A DNA stretch of 64,000 nucleotides from Streptomyces sp. SLBN-31 (GTDB taxonomy: Bacteria > Actinomycetota > Actinomycetes > Streptomycetales > Streptomycetaceae), in assembly GCF_006715395.1 (NCBI RefSeq), contig NZ_VFNC01000001.1, forward strand, positions 3,162,001-3,226,000, read 5' to 3'. Both the position numbers and the translations under genes were made by a program. Numbering within the stretch: position 1 is the stretch's first letter; every line of letters starts with the position of its first letter. Positions 33,654 through 42,412 of the stretch are shown here, piece by piece. The notes under the pieces were generated by a model that was not told where the DNA came from, ran no database searches, and saw nothing but the letters and a program-made list of their open reading frames with translations.

Positions 33654-35039
33654 TCACACGTCGGCGGGTGCGGGGAGGGCGAGCCAGGCGCCGTAGCCGC
33701 CGAGCAGGTCGGAGACGTCGGTGCGGCCCGCGTGGCGCAGCAGGCTGGCGGCGATGGAGGAGCGGTGGCCGCCGGCGCAGTGCACGACCAGGGGGCGGTC
33801 GGCCGGGATCTCCTCGACGCGGCGGGCGAGTTCGGCCAGGGGGATGTGCGCGGAGCCCTCGATGGAGCCCTCTTCGCGCTCGGCGGTGTTGCGCACATCC
33901 AGGACCAGCGGGGGCTCCGCTCCGGCGAGTGCCGAGCGCAGCTCGTCCGCGGTGAGCCGACTGGCCTGCGCCATCTCCTCGGCCAGCGCGGGGAAGGCGC
34001 CCTCGGGCTCCCGCAGGTATCCGCCGACCTTGTCGAAACCGATCCTCGCGAGCCGGGTGACGATCTCCTCCTCCCGGTCCTGCGGCGCTATGACGACGAC
34101 GTCCTGATCGGGTGCCACGACCATGCCGGCCTGCTCGGCGAAGCGGCCGTCGGCGGGCACGTTGACCGAGCCGCGCAGATGACCGGCCGCGAAGTCCTGC
34201 GGGGAGCGGGCGTCGAGCACGACGGCCCCGTCCGCACGCCGCCGCATGAACTCCTCGGCGGACAGCGGCAGGGGTGCGGCGGCCGCGTCGAACAGGCCGT
34301 GCTCCTTGCGGTTGAGGATGGCGTCGTAGACGAAGTAGGCGGGCGCCGAGGGCTGTCCCGCGGTCACCAGCTCCACGAACCTCTCCCGGCTCATCGGCCG
34401 GCACGCGTAGTTGCTGACGCGCTGCTCGCCGATGGTCGACTGGCGCTGGGTGGAGAGGTTCTTGCCGCAGGCGGAGCCCGCGCCGTGGGCGGGGAAGACC
34501 CGCACCGCGTCCGGCAGGGCCATCAGCTTGTGCTGGATGGTGTCGTACAGCATCGTGCCGAGCTCGTCGGCGGTCACGCCGATGGAGGCCAGCAGATCCG
34601 GCCGTCCGACGTCGCCGATGAACAGCGCGTCGCCCGTGAGGACCCCGTAGGGCACCGCGTCGTCGGCGTGCTCGTACACCACGACGCTGATCGACTCCGG
34701 GGTGTGGCCGGGGGTTTCGAGGATCTGCAGCTGCACGTCGCCGAGGCCGATGCGCTCGCCGTCGGTCAGCTTGCGGATCGGGTACTCGGCCTCGGCGCGC
34801 TGTCCGTAGCCGATCCAGGCGCCGGTGCGGTCGGCGAGCTCCAGGTGGCCGGCGAGGAAGTCGGCGTGGAAGTGGGTGTTGACGACGGCCTCGATGGTGA
34901 AACCGTGGGCCGCGGCGTCGGCGAGGTACTCGGAGACGTCGCGGCGCGGGTCGACGACGACGGCCTTGCCGGTGGTCTCGTCGGCGATCATGTAGGACGC
35001 CTGGGAGAGGCAGTCGAGGTAGTACTGGGCGAAGAACAT
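33654..35039 (-). CDS. Persulfide dioxygenase-type metallo-beta-lactamase/double rhodanese fusion
   Basis: A 461-residue paralogue of the protein at 27514. All three iron ligands of the ETHE1/CstB family are present: His56 (NTHFHADF), His112 (TPGHTPES) and Asp137 (TGDALFIGDVGRPDL). The first rhodanese-like domain (VVVIAPQDREEEI) has no catalytic Cys; the second has it in VVHCAGGHRSS. It should oxidise low-molecular-weight persulfides to sulfite and transfer sulfane sulfur. A 24-base perfect palindrome containing the CstR operator lies 38 bases upstream of its ATG (35039). It follows the SQR gene, whose product it would consume. Confidence 0.93.
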   Translation of the reverse strand: MFFAQYYLDCLSQASYMIADETTGKAVVVDPRRDVSEYLADAAAHGFTIEAVVNTHFHADFLAGHLELADRTGAWIGYGQRAEAEYPIRKLTDGERIGLGDVQLQILETPGHTPESISVVVYEHADDAVPYGVLTGDALFIGDVGRPDLLASIGVTADELGTMLYDTIQHKLMALPDAVRVFPAHGAGSACGKNLSTQRQSTIGEQRVSNYACRPMSRERFVELVTAGQPSAPAYFVYDAILNRKEHGLFDAAAAPLPLSAEEFMRRRADGAVVLDARSPQDFAAGHLRGSVNVPADGRFAEQAGMVVAPDQDVVVIAPQDREEEIVTRLARIGFDKVGGYLREPEGAFPALAEEMAQASRLTADELRSALAGAEPPLVLDVRNTAEREEGSIEGSAHIPLAELARRVEEIPADRPLVVHCAGGHRSSIAASLLRHAGRTDVSDLLGGYGAWLALPAPADV

Positions 35040-35076
35040 GGTCGGAGGACCTCCGTGAAGAACATGGGATAGGGGT

Positions 35077-35100
35077 CCTGATACCCCGCGGGGTATCAGG
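35077..35100. promoter_or_regulatory. CstR-type operator inside a 24-base perfect palindrome
   Basis: ATACCCCGCGGGGTAT (35081-35096) is extended on both sides (CCTG...CAGG) to perfect symmetry over 24 bases. It lies between the SQR stop and the persulfide-dioxygenase start, giving that gene its own regulated promoter; it may also act as a hairpin after SQR. Confidence 0.9.
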
Positions 35101-35110
35101 AGGGGCTGTT

Positions 35111-36340
35111 TCAGAGGCGGCCGGTGAGCATGCCGTGCCAGTAGACCGGCGGCAGTCCGTACCGTTTGAACAGCCACATGCTGCGCCGCTCCTTGAAGGG
35201 GTCGAGCAGCGGGAACGTCGGGGTGGGCTTCAGGTCGTAGTCGAACTCGGCGAGCAGCATCCGGTCCCGGGCCGTCACCAGCGGGCAGGACGTGTAGCCG
35301 TCGTAACGGTGGGACGGGGACCGGCCGTTCATGACCTCCAGCAGATTGCCGGCCACGACCGGGGCCTGCTTGCGCACGGCCGCGCCGGTCTTGGAGGTCG
35401 GCAGGTTCGCCACGTCGCCGAGGGCGAAGACGTTGTCGTGGAGCGGGTGTCGGAGGGTGTGTTTGTCGGCGGCGACGAAGCCCTGCGGGCTGGTGGGGTC
35501 GGCGAGGGGGCTCTCCTTGACCCAGTCGGGTGCGCTCTGCGGGGGCACGGCGTGCAGAAAGTCGTAGCCGAGGGTCTCCTTCGTACCGTTCGCGTGGTCG
35601 GTGACGGTGAGTTCGCGGGCGTCGCCGTCGACGGCCGTCATCTCGGAGCGCAGTCGCACCTCGATGCCGTAGCGGGCGGCGACCTTCTCCAGGACCTGCG
35701 ACCAGGCGGGCACCTTGAACATCGAGGGGTCGGGGATGACGAGGACGACGCGGATGTCGCCGAGGACCTTCTGCCGGCGCCAGTGGTCGGCGGCCAGGTA
35801 GGCGATCTTCTGCGGGGCGCCGCCGCACTTCAGCGGGGTGGCCGGGTGGGTGAAGACGGCCGTGCCGGACCGCATCCGCTTGATGAGGTCCCAGGTGCGC
35901 GGGGCGTACTCGGGCGCGTAGTTGCTGCTGACCACGTCGTGGCCGACCGCTTCGGCCAGACCCGGCACGCCGTTCCAGTCGAGCTGGATGCCGGGCGCCA
36001 TGACCAGGAACTCGTAGCTCAGGTGGTCGCCGCCGGACAGCCGCACCGTACGGGCTTCGGCGTCCACGGCCACGGCGCGGCGACGGATCCAGTGCACGCC
36101 GTCGGGTATGACGGAGCCCTCCGGGCGCCGGGTGCCGCTCAGCGGGGCCTGACCGCCGCCGACGAGGGTCCACAGCGGCTGGTACCAGTGGGTGTCGGAC
36201 GGTTCGATCAGAGTGATGTCGGTGATGCCGGCGCGCCTGAGGCGGGCAGCGACGCTGATCCCGGCGCTGCCTCCACCGATGACGACGACGCGGTGACGGC
36301 CGTCGAGCGGTGCGTCGGAGGGGGAAGGGGTGGCGGCCAA
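35111..36340 (-). CDS. sqr: Sulfide:quinone oxidoreductase (SQR), type II-like
   Basis: A 409-residue membrane-peripheral flavoprotein that oxidises hydrogen sulfide and passes electrons to quinone, making persulfide on an acceptor thiol. FAD-binding motifs are VVVIGGGSAGISVAARLRR (18-36) and NVFALGDVANLPTSKTGAA (303-321). The redox cysteines are Cys172 in PLKCGGAPQKIAY and Cys352 in YTSCPLVT, the pair used by SQRDL-type enzymes. The C-terminal RRSMWLFKRYGLPPVYWHGML forms an amphipathic membrane anchor. The ATG at 36340 lies 50 bases after the rhodanese gene, probably in one operon driven by the double operator at 36735-36804. Confidence 0.94.
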   Translation of the reverse strand: MAATPSPSDAPLDGRHRVVVIGGGSAGISVAARLRRAGITDITLIEPSDTHWYQPLWTLVGGGQAPLSGTRRPEGSVIPDGVHWIRRRAVAVDAEARTVRLSGGDHLSYEFLVMAPGIQLDWNGVPGLAEAVGHDVVSSNYAPEYAPRTWDLIKRMRSGTAVFTHPATPLKCGGAPQKIAYLAADHWRRQKVLGDIRVVLVIPDPSMFKVPAWSQVLEKVAARYGIEVRLRSEMTAVDGDARELTVTDHANGTKETLGYDFLHAVPPQSAPDWVKESPLADPTSPQGFVAADKHTLRHPLHDNVFALGDVANLPTSKTGAAVRKQAPVVAGNLLEVMNGRSPSHRYDGYTSCPLVTARDRMLLAEFDYDLKPTPTFPLLDPFKERRSMWLFKRYGLPPVYWHGMLTGRL

Positions 36341-36390
36341 GGCGGTGCTCCTTTCCGATTGGCCGGTGGTGCGGGTTACGAAGGCGGGTG

Positions 36391-36717
36391 TCAGGCCGCG
36401 CGTTCGGCGGGGCCGACGGCGATCGGGCGGCCGGCGCGGGCCCAGGCGCCGGTCCCGCCGGCCACCGAGTAGGCGTCGATGCCGCGGGCGGTCATCCAGT
36501 CGGCGGCGCTCTTGCTCCGGTTGCCGCTCGCGCAGATGACGAACACGGGTCGGCCGGCGGGCAGTTCACCGCACCGGGCGGGCACGGTCCGCAACGGCAT
36601 CGGCCGGGCGCCCGGGACGTGCCCGGCCGCGTACTCGTCGGGCTCTCGTACGTCGATCACGAGTCCGCCGTCGGCCCAGGCGGCCGCCAGCTCGTCGACT
36701 GTTGCTTCTCGGGCCAT
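36391..36717 (-). CDS. Single-domain rhodanese heading the SQR operon
   Basis: A 108-residue sulfurtransferase with VIDVREPDEYAAGHVPGARPMPL and the active loop VICASGNRSKSA (Cys62). Full length for the single-domain family. GAGGC precedes the ATG. It is the first gene downstream of two CstR-type operators and probably accepts sulfane sulfur made by SQR encoded next to it. Confidence 0.92.
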   Translation of the reverse strand: MAREATVDELAAAWADGGLVIDVREPDEYAAGHVPGARPMPLRTVPARCGELPAGRPVFVICASGNRSKSAADWMTARGIDAYSVAGGTGAWARAGRPIAVGPAERAA

Positions 36718-36734
36718 TTGGTTGCCTCCTCAAA

Positions 36735-36804
36735 TACCCCCGGGGGTTTCTTGTCGGCGAGAGTACGGGGCTTCGGGCTGGACCGTCAAATACCCCTGGG
36801 GGTA
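36735..36804. promoter_or_regulatory. Two CstR-type operators before the rhodanese/SQR operon
   Basis: TACCCCCGGGGGTT (36735-36748) and TACCCCTGGGGGTA (36791-36804) lie 18 and 74 bases before the rhodanese start. The second overlaps the last codons of the upstream histidine kinase gene, and its symmetry extends to AAATACC...GGTATTT. Spacing between centres is 56 bases. Confidence 0.88.
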
Positions 36805-38267
36805 TTTGCCCGCGAGGCAACTCGCGGCTCGGCGACGGCCCCTTGGCGCAGTGGTGAGCTGCTCGGGGGCGCGGCCCTGGGCAGCCGGAGGGTCATCCGC
36901 GTCCCGCCCTCCGGACCGGAGGAGGCGGCGACGGTGCCGCCGTGAGCGGTGACGAGTTCCTTGACGACGGCGAGCCCGATCCCGCTGCCCCCGCCGGACC
37001 GGGCGCGCGCTCCGCGCCACAGGCGGTCGAAGACGTGGGGCAGTTCGTCGGTGGGAATGCCCGGACCGGTGTCGGCCACCTCCACGACCGCCTCGGCGGG
37101 CGTGGCGGAGGTCGTGACGGTCACGGTGTCGCCGGGACGGCAGTGGCGGGCGGTGTTGCTGAGCAGGTTGCCGAGCGCCTGGTGCAGCCGGTCCGCGTCC
37201 GCCCGGACCGGCAGGGGAGCGGGGCCGGGGACGGTGCGCACGGTCAGTCCGGCGGTGCGCAGTTCGGCCTCCCGCTCGGCCACGGCCGCGACGGCCAGTG
37301 CGGTCAGATCCACTTCGGCCGGCCGCAGCGCCAGCCGGGCCGACTCGGCGTCCGCCAGCTCCCCGAGATCGTCGACGATCCGTCCCAGCCGCAGTGCCTG
37401 GTCGTGCAGGGAGGCCAGGCGCCGGGCCGACGGGTCGGCGTAGCCGTCGCGCAGTTCCTCCAGCCCCGCCTGCAGGGAGGCCAGAGGCGTGCGCAGCTCG
37501 TGGGCGACGTCGGCGGCGAGCCGGTGACGGGCCTGCTCGGCGTGGGAGACGTCGTCCGCCATGGCGTCGAAGGCGGCGGCGAGGTCGCCGAGTTCGCCGG
37601 GCGCGTCGACGCGGGCGCGCGCGGTGCGGTCCCCGGCGGCCAGCGCCCGGGCGCTCGCGGCGACCCGGACCACGGGCGCGGTCAGGCGCCGGGTGACGAA
37701 CCAGCTCACGGCCAGGGCCAGGACCAGCGCACCGGCGGCGGCAGCGGCCACCCAGCCCCAGGCGACGTCCAGGCCCGCGGACCCGGAGCCGGCCGGGAAG
37801 ACCAGGTGCACCGAGCCGACGGTGCGGCCGTCCACCACCACGCCGGCGCTCGCAGTGGGGCCGCTGCCCTGTCCGTGCTGACCGTGACCCGAGCCGGTCA
37901 TGCCGTGGTCGTCCTCGGCCCCGGGGCCGGTCCCCTCGCCGGAGCCGCCGGACATCATCCCGCCCTCCGCGTCGCGGACCGTGAGCGCCGCTCCGGCTCC
38001 GGCGGCGATGGAGCGCGTGGTCGACAGGTCTGCCGTGGACCAGCCGCCCGCCGCCCGATAGGCGTCGGCGGCTGCCGCGGCGACCCTGGTGGCGGTGTGC
38101 TGCCGGTCGGCCTGATGGGCGCTGCCGAGGCCGCGGCCGGCGCCGACGAGGGCCGCGGCCGTCAGCAGGGCCACGGACGCCAGCGCGACCACGGCGAAGG
38201 CGGCGAACAACCGGCGGCCGAGGGGGCCGAGCCCGCCCGGACCGGCCGTAGGGGGTTCACGGGTCAC
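36786..38267 (-). CDS. Sensor histidine kinase with Met/His/Gly-rich extracytoplasmic loop
   Basis: A 493-residue kinase. The first membrane span is at about 17-42 and the second at 167-191. The 125-residue external loop contains a low-complexity stretch at 103-137 (MMSGGSGEG...DDHGMTGSGHGQHGQG) with several Met and His, typical of metal-binding loops. Then come HAMP, the H-box DVAHELRTPLA (His256), N-box NLLSNTARHC and G-boxes. It overlaps the response regulator gene by 11 bases (GTG start). It may sense copper or another soft metal. The 3' end carries a CstR operator for the downstream rhodanese gene. Confidence 0.9.
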   Translation of the reverse strand: MTREPPTAGPGGLGPLGRRLFAAFAVVALASVALLTAAALVGAGRGLGSAHQADRQHTATRVAAAAADAYRAAGGWSTADLSTTRSIAAGAGAALTVRDAEGGMMSGGSGEGTGPGAEDDHGMTGSGHGQHGQGSGPTASAGVVVDGRTVGSVHLVFPAGSGSAGLDVAWGWVAAAAAGALVLALAVSWFVTRRLTAPVVRVAASARALAAGDRTARARVDAPGELGDLAAAFDAMADDVSHAEQARHRLAADVAHELRTPLASLQAGLEELRDGYADPSARRLASLHDQALRLGRIVDDLGELADAESARLALRPAEVDLTALAVAAVAEREAELRTAGLTVRTVPGPAPLPVRADADRLHQALGNLLSNTARHCRPGDTVTVTTSATPAEAVVEVADTGPGIPTDELPHVFDRLWRGARARSGGGSGIGLAVVKELVTAHGGTVAASSGPEGGTRMTLRLPRAAPPSSSPLRQGAVAEPRVASRANTPRGI

Positions 38268-38952
38268 GGGACCACCCCAGCCGGTAGCCCACGCCCAGCA
38301 CCGTCTCCACCAGCTCGGGACCGCGGGCCCCGAGCTTGTGCCGAAGGTTCTTCACATGCGAGTCGATCGTCCGCTCGTACCCGGCGAACTCGTAGCCCCG
38401 CACACGGTTGACCAGCTCGTAGCGCGAATACACCCGGCCCGGCACCGCCGCCAGCGTGGTGAGCAGGCCCCACTCGGTGGGCGTCAGTTCCACGGCCGCG
38501 CCTTCCAGGACGACCTCGTGCCGGCCCTCGTCGACGCGCAGCCGGCCGCCGCCGTACGACTGGAGCGGTGCCGCCCCCGCGGCCGTTCCGCGTGCCCGCT
38601 GCAGCACCGCCCCCACCCTGAGCACCACCTCGGTCGGGCTGAACGGCTTCGTCACGTAGTCGTCGGCGCCCAGCCGGAGCCCGTGGATGCGGTCCTCGAC
38701 GCTCGTGCGCGCGGTGAGCACCACCACCGGCACGCCACCCCGGTCGTGGGCCTCGCGCAGCACCTCGTCGCCGTCGACGTCCGGCAGCCCCAGATCGAGC
38801 AGCGTCAGGTCGACGCCCCTGTCGGCGAGCAGCCGTACGGCCTCCGCGCCGGACCCGGTGGTCAGCACCCCGTACCCGGCACGCTCCAGATAGCGGCGCA
38901 ACAGCTCGCGGATCTCCCTCTCGTCCTCGACGACGAGCACCGTGGCGGACAT
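38257..38952 (-). CDS. OmpR/PhoB-family response regulator
   Basis: A 231-residue regulator. The receiver domain (1-120) has Asp53 in LLDLGLPDVDG as phosphoacceptor, with acidic pocket residues VVEDER. The C-terminal winged helix (135-231) contains LTPTEWGLLTTLAAVPGRVYSRYELVNRVRG and SHVKNLRHKLGARG. The ATG at 38952 has AGG seven to ten bases upstream. Gene order (regulator then overlapping kinase) is that of a cognate pair. It diverges from the DUF2202 gene at 39131, a likely target. Confidence 0.92.
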   Translation of the reverse strand: MSATVLVVEDEREIRELLRRYLERAGYGVLTTGSGAEAVRLLADRGVDLTLLDLGLPDVDGDEVLREAHDRGGVPVVVLTARTSVEDRIHGLRLGADDYVTKPFSPTEVVLRVGAVLQRARGTAAGAAPLQSYGGGRLRVDEGRHEVVLEGAAVELTPTEWGLLTTLAAVPGRVYSRYELVNRVRGYEFAGYERTIDSHVKNLRHKLGARGPELVETVLGVGYRLGWSRDP

Positions 38953-39130
38953 GTTCCACACCTACGTGCCCCGCACCCCTCCCGGCGAGGGGCCGAACAG
39001 CCCCAACCCGGCACCGGCCGGCTTCTCCATCCCGTCTCCACACGCACCGCACGGCGGCTGCAGGGGCCGGCGCGACGGTGACGGTGCGGGAAACGGCACG
39101 GACCCTCCCGCGAAGCCGAGGAGGTTCGCC

Positions 39131-39811
39131 ATGAAGCGCAACATGAAGATCGCCACGGCGGTCGCCGCGGGCGCCCTCGCCATCGGCGGCGTCCTGACGG
39201 TGGGGCCGGTGACCGCGGACCCCGGCGGCGCCGTACCGGTGGCCGCCCGGACCATGTCCCACGGCGGGCCGGCGATGGGCGACCACCGGGCACGCGGGTA
39301 CGGCGACGACGCCACCGGCATGCGGCACCACGACGGGCCCTGCACGGGGAGCGGCCTGGCCTCGCGAGGCACGCTGACGGCCGCCCAGAGGACCACACTG
39401 ACCGGCACGGCCGAGGAGGAGAAGCTCGCGCACGACCTGTACACGGCGTTCGCCGCGCGCTACGACGCGCGGGTCTTCGAGCACATCGCGGCAGCCGAGA
39501 CCGGGCACCTGACAGCCGTCCGCACCCTCCTGGACCGCTACGACGTCACGGACCCGACCGCGGGGCACCGGGCCGGCGTGTTCACCGATCCGGCCGTACA
39601 GGCCACCTATGACCGGCTGCTGAAACAGGGCCAGGGCGGCCTGGACGCGGCCCTGAAGGTCGGCCGCACGGTCGAGGCCGACGACATAGCCGCGCTGACC
39701 GAGGCACTGCCGGGGCTCACCGCCCCGGACGCGCGCCAGGTGTACACGCACCTGCTCACCTCCTCGGAGCGGCACCAGGAGGCCTTCGACCACTGGATCG
39801 CCGACGAGTGA
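39131..39811 (+). CDS. Secreted DUF2202 (ferritin-like) protein
   Basis: A 226-residue exported protein. It has a signal peptide (1-30), then a His/Met-rich linker (ARTMSHGGPAMGDHRARGYGDDATGMRHHDG), then a four-helix DUF2202 domain with the carboxylate/His pattern EEEKLAHDLY, HIAAAETGHLTAV and SSERHQEAF, as in ferritin-like di-metal proteins. The GAGGTTCGCC before the ATG gives GAGG as ribosome-binding site. It is divergent from the two-component pair whose sensor also carries a Met/His loop, which suggests a common metal stimulus. The metal and activity are unknown. Confidence 0.85.
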   Translation: MKRNMKIATAVAAGALAIGGVLTVGPVTADPGGAVPVAARTMSHGGPAMGDHRARGYGDDATGMRHHDGPCTGSGLASRGTLTAAQRTTLTGTAEEEKLAHDLYTAFAARYDARVFEHIAAAETGHLTAVRTLLDRYDVTDPTAGHRAGVFTDPAVQATYDRLLKQGQGGLDAALKVGRTVEADDIAALTEALPGLTAPDARQVYTHLLTSSERHQEAFDHWIADE

Positions 39812-39812
39812 G

Positions 39813-40334
39813 TCAGGAGGGGGCGTCGAGGGTGAGCTGGGCGCGGTGGAAGTCGAAGTGTCTGGTGGGATACCGGTAGACGTCCTCGAGGGTCATGGTG
39901 TCCGCGAAGAACGGGTCCCACCGCACGGGGAAGTGCATCGTCCGTGCCAACTCCGTGTCCCGCTCGCCGTTCAGGCGGCGGGAGAGTGCCGCGACGGTGC
40001 GATCGAACTTCGCGCCCATGCGGCGGTGGCCGTACACCCGGGCACCGCCCACGGCCCCCCAGTAGTTGATCACGTCGAACGGGCGCGTCGAAGCGTTCAG
40101 CAGACGCGCCCAGGCGCGGCTCGCGCCCGGCGGAAGACGGCCGAAGAGCCGTACAAGGGGCAGCAGGGCCAGGACGACGAGGTAGCCGAACAGCATGTGG
40201 TAGAGCAGCTGTTCATTGGTCCAGCGGGTTCCGCTGCTTCGGCGGCGCAGGTCCTCGGTGCTCGCCGAGTCCAGCAGCGCGTGGAAGACCGCACCGGCCT
40301 GCCGGAGCTCCGCGTGCACGACGTCCCGGTCCAT
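39813..40334 (-). CDS. DinB-superfamily protein
   Basis: A 173-residue four-helix protein, MDRDVVHAELRQAGAVFHALLDSASTEDLRRRSSGTRWTNEQLLYHMLFGYLVVLALLPL..., with the DinB pattern WTNEQLLYHMLFGYL and the C-terminal TRHFDFHRAQL, whose histidines would coordinate a metal. DinB-like proteins include bacillithiol and mycothiol S-transferases. GGAGG precedes the ATG. It lies 13 bases after the ArsR-rhodanese gene and may be co-transcribed, which would fit a thiol-transferase role near sulfur stress; this is inference. Confidence 0.75.
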   Translation of the reverse strand: MDRDVVHAELRQAGAVFHALLDSASTEDLRRRSSGTRWTNEQLLYHMLFGYLVVLALLPLVRLFGRLPPGASRAWARLLNASTRPFDVINYWGAVGGARVYGHRRMGAKFDRTVAALSRRLNGERDTELARTMHFPVRWDPFFADTMTLEDVYRYPTRHFDFHRAQLTLDAPS

Positions 40335-40347
40335 GGGGCCTCCAGGG

Positions 40348-41025
40348 TCAGGTGGGATCACCCGAGTCGACGGGCAGTTCGGCCAGTCGCCACTCCAGCA
40401 TGCCGTCGTCGAGACGGATCGCCCGGCGCCCGTGATCGGTGAGCAGCCGGACGGCGTCGTGGGCCAGCACGCAGTACTCGCCGCGGCAGTACACGACGAT
40501 CTCCGACTCCTCGGGCAACTCGGCGATGCGGTCGGCCAGTTCGCCGACCGGGATGGAGCGCGCGCCGGGAATGTGTCCGGCGAGGTACTCCTCCAGCGGC
40601 CGCACGTCCAGCACCACCACCTCACCCGCCTTCGCGCGGGCGCGCAGCTCGTCGCGGCTGATCCCCCGAGCGCCGTCCGCGCCCAGGTAGGCGTCCCGGG
40701 CGGGGGGTACGGCGGCCTGGTGGCGCTCGGCGACCTTGCGCAGCAACGCGAAGAGCCGGGCCACGTCGTCCCCGGCCAGCCGGTAGTGGATGCGTACACC
40801 CTCGCGTCGGGTGGCGACGAATCCGGCCTGCTTGAGGGTCTGCAGATGCGCCGAGGCCGTCGTGAGATTGAGTCCGGCCGCCTTCGCCAGGGCGTCGACC
40901 GTGCGCTCGCCCTGGGCCAGCAGATCGAGCAGCTCCAGACGCTTTCCGCTGGCCAGCGCCTTGCCGCTGACCGCGAAAGCGTCGTACAGCCGCGCCTTCG
41001 AAGCCGCTGTCGTGGTGTCCGCCAT
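40348..41025 (-). CDS. ArsR-family regulator fused to a rhodanese domain
   Basis: A 225-residue fusion. Residues 1-95 form an ArsR winged helix (GERTVDALAKAAGLNLTTASAHLQTLKQAGFVATRREGVRIHYRLA). Residues 115-225 form a rhodanese with LDVRPLEEYLAGHIPGARSIPV and the active loop VVYCRGEYCVLA (Cys180, Cys185). Cys180 could take up sulfane sulfur and alter DNA binding, making the protein a combined sensor and repressor. The ATG at 41025 has GGAGG six bases upstream. The palindrome ATTCCATGGAAT lies just upstream, between this gene and the divergent MFS exporter. Confidence 0.92.
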   Translation of the reverse strand: MADTTTAASKARLYDAFAVSGKALASGKRLELLDLLAQGERTVDALAKAAGLNLTTASAHLQTLKQAGFVATRREGVRIHYRLAGDDVARLFALLRKVAERHQAAVPPARDAYLGADGARGISRDELRARAKAGEVVVLDVRPLEEYLAGHIPGARSIPVGELADRIAELPEESEIVVYCRGEYCVLAHDAVRLLTDHGRRAIRLDDGMLEWRLAELPVDSGDPT

Positions 41026-41039
41026 CAGCATCCTCCATA

Positions 41040-41051
41040 ATTCCATGGAAT
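41040..41051. promoter_or_regulatory. Candidate operator of the ArsR-rhodanese regulator
   Basis: The perfect 12-bp palindrome ATTCCATGGAAT lies 15 bases before the regulator start and 73 bases before the MFS start. It is A/T-rich against a G/C-rich background. Confidence 0.65.
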
Positions 41052-41123
41052 AGTGTAGACGAGGTCGGTGCGCAGCGAAGCCCGCTGCGCCGCACCACCC
41101 CTCGACCAACCTGGAGGACTGCC

Positions 41124-42383
41124 GTGAGCCCCGCCGCGACCAGCCCCGTACAGCTCGGGCTGCGCGAGAACCGGCTGCAGTTCACGCTGCTGGTCATCGT
41201 CAACGTCTGCGTCGGCGGGCTGGTCGGGCTGGAGCGCACCACCGTCCCGCTGATCGGCGCCCGCACCTTCGGACTGACCAGCGACCTGGCGGTCTTCTCC
41301 TTCATCATCGCCTTCGGCCTCACCAAGGCCCTGACGAACCTGGCCGCCGGAGCGCTGACGGCCCGCTACCGCCGCAAGCAACTGCTGGTGGTCGGCTGGC
41401 TTCTCGGCATTCCCGTCCCCTTCGCGCTCGCCTGGGCACCCTCCTGGGGATGGATCGTCGCCGCCAACGTGCTGCTCGGCGTCAACCAGGGCCTGACCTG
41501 GTCGATGACCGTCAACATGAAGATCGACCTCGTCGGCCCGGCCCGCCGCGGCCTCGCCACCGGCCTGAACGAGGCCGCCGGATACACCGCCGTCGGTGCC
41601 ACCGCCCTGTTCACCGGCTACCTCGCCACCACCCACGGACTGCGCCCGGCTCCCGAACTCATCGGCGTCGTCTTCGTCGCCGCCGGACTGGCCCTCTCGC
41701 TCGTCGTCCGCGACACCGCCGCCCACGTCGCCCTCGAACTCGCCCGGCACGCCCAGCCACCGCCCGCCCGGGAGGACACCGGCCTGAAGGTCACCTTCGC
41801 GCGCACCTCCTGGCACGACCGTTCGCTGCGCGGAGCCAGCCAGGCCGGACTCGTCAACAACCTCAACGACGGGCTGACCTGGGGCGTCTTCCCCCTGCTG
41901 TTCACCGACCACGGCCTCGGCATCGCCGCCGTCGGACTGATCAAGGGCCTCTACCCCATCCTCTGGGGCCTGGGGCAGATCCCCACCGGCCACCTCGCCG
42001 ACCGCATCGGGCGCAAACCGCTCATCGTCACCGGCATGTTCGTCCAGGCCGGCGGCTTCGTACTCGCCCTGGTCCTGCTGTCGCGTCCGCTGGCGGCCGG
42101 CATCCTGTCCGCCGTCGCCCTCGGTCTGGGCACCGCCATGGTGTACCCGGCCCTCATCGCCTCCGTCTCCGACCACGCCCACCCGAGCTGGCGGGCCAAC
42201 GCGCTGGGCACGTACCGCTTCTGGCGCGACATCGGCTACGCCGCCGGTGCCCTGGTCGCCGGTGTCCTCGCCGACGCCTTCGGCCTGAACGCGACCGTCG
42301 TCGCGGCCGCCGTCCTCACCGCCGCCTCCGGTGTGCTCGCCGCCCGCTGGATCACCGAGCGGCACGCGGCGACGCCGCGCTAG
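41124..42383 (+). CDS. MFS transporter controlled by the ArsR-rhodanese regulator
   Basis: A 419-residue membrane protein with about 12 spans. It starts with ENRLQFTLLVIVNVCVGGLVGLERTTVPLIGARTFGL. NDGLTWGVFPLLFTDHGLGIAAVGLIKGLYPILWGLGQIPTGHLADRIGRKPLIVTGMFVQ holds motif A between halves. The GTG at 41124 follows CTGGAGG. The divergent ArsR-rhodanese gene implies induction by reactive sulfur or a thiol-reactive compound, so export of a sulfur species or toxic metal complex is likely; the actual substrate is unknown. It nearly abuts the DUF429 gene. Confidence 0.88.
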   Translation: MSPAATSPVQLGLRENRLQFTLLVIVNVCVGGLVGLERTTVPLIGARTFGLTSDLAVFSFIIAFGLTKALTNLAAGALTARYRRKQLLVVGWLLGIPVPFALAWAPSWGWIVAANVLLGVNQGLTWSMTVNMKIDLVGPARRGLATGLNEAAGYTAVGATALFTGYLATTHGLRPAPELIGVVFVAAGLALSLVVRDTAAHVALELARHAQPPPAREDTGLKVTFARTSWHDRSLRGASQAGLVNNLNDGLTWGVFPLLFTDHGLGIAAVGLIKGLYPILWGLGQIPTGHLADRIGRKPLIVTGMFVQAGGFVLALVLLSRPLAAGILSAVALGLGTAMVYPALIASVSDHAHPSWRANALGTYRFWRDIGYAAGALVAGVLADAFGLNATVVAAAVLTAASGVLAARWITERHAATPR

Positions 42384-42412
42384 GCTGCGCCACCTGCGCG
42401 AAGTGGGGTGGA

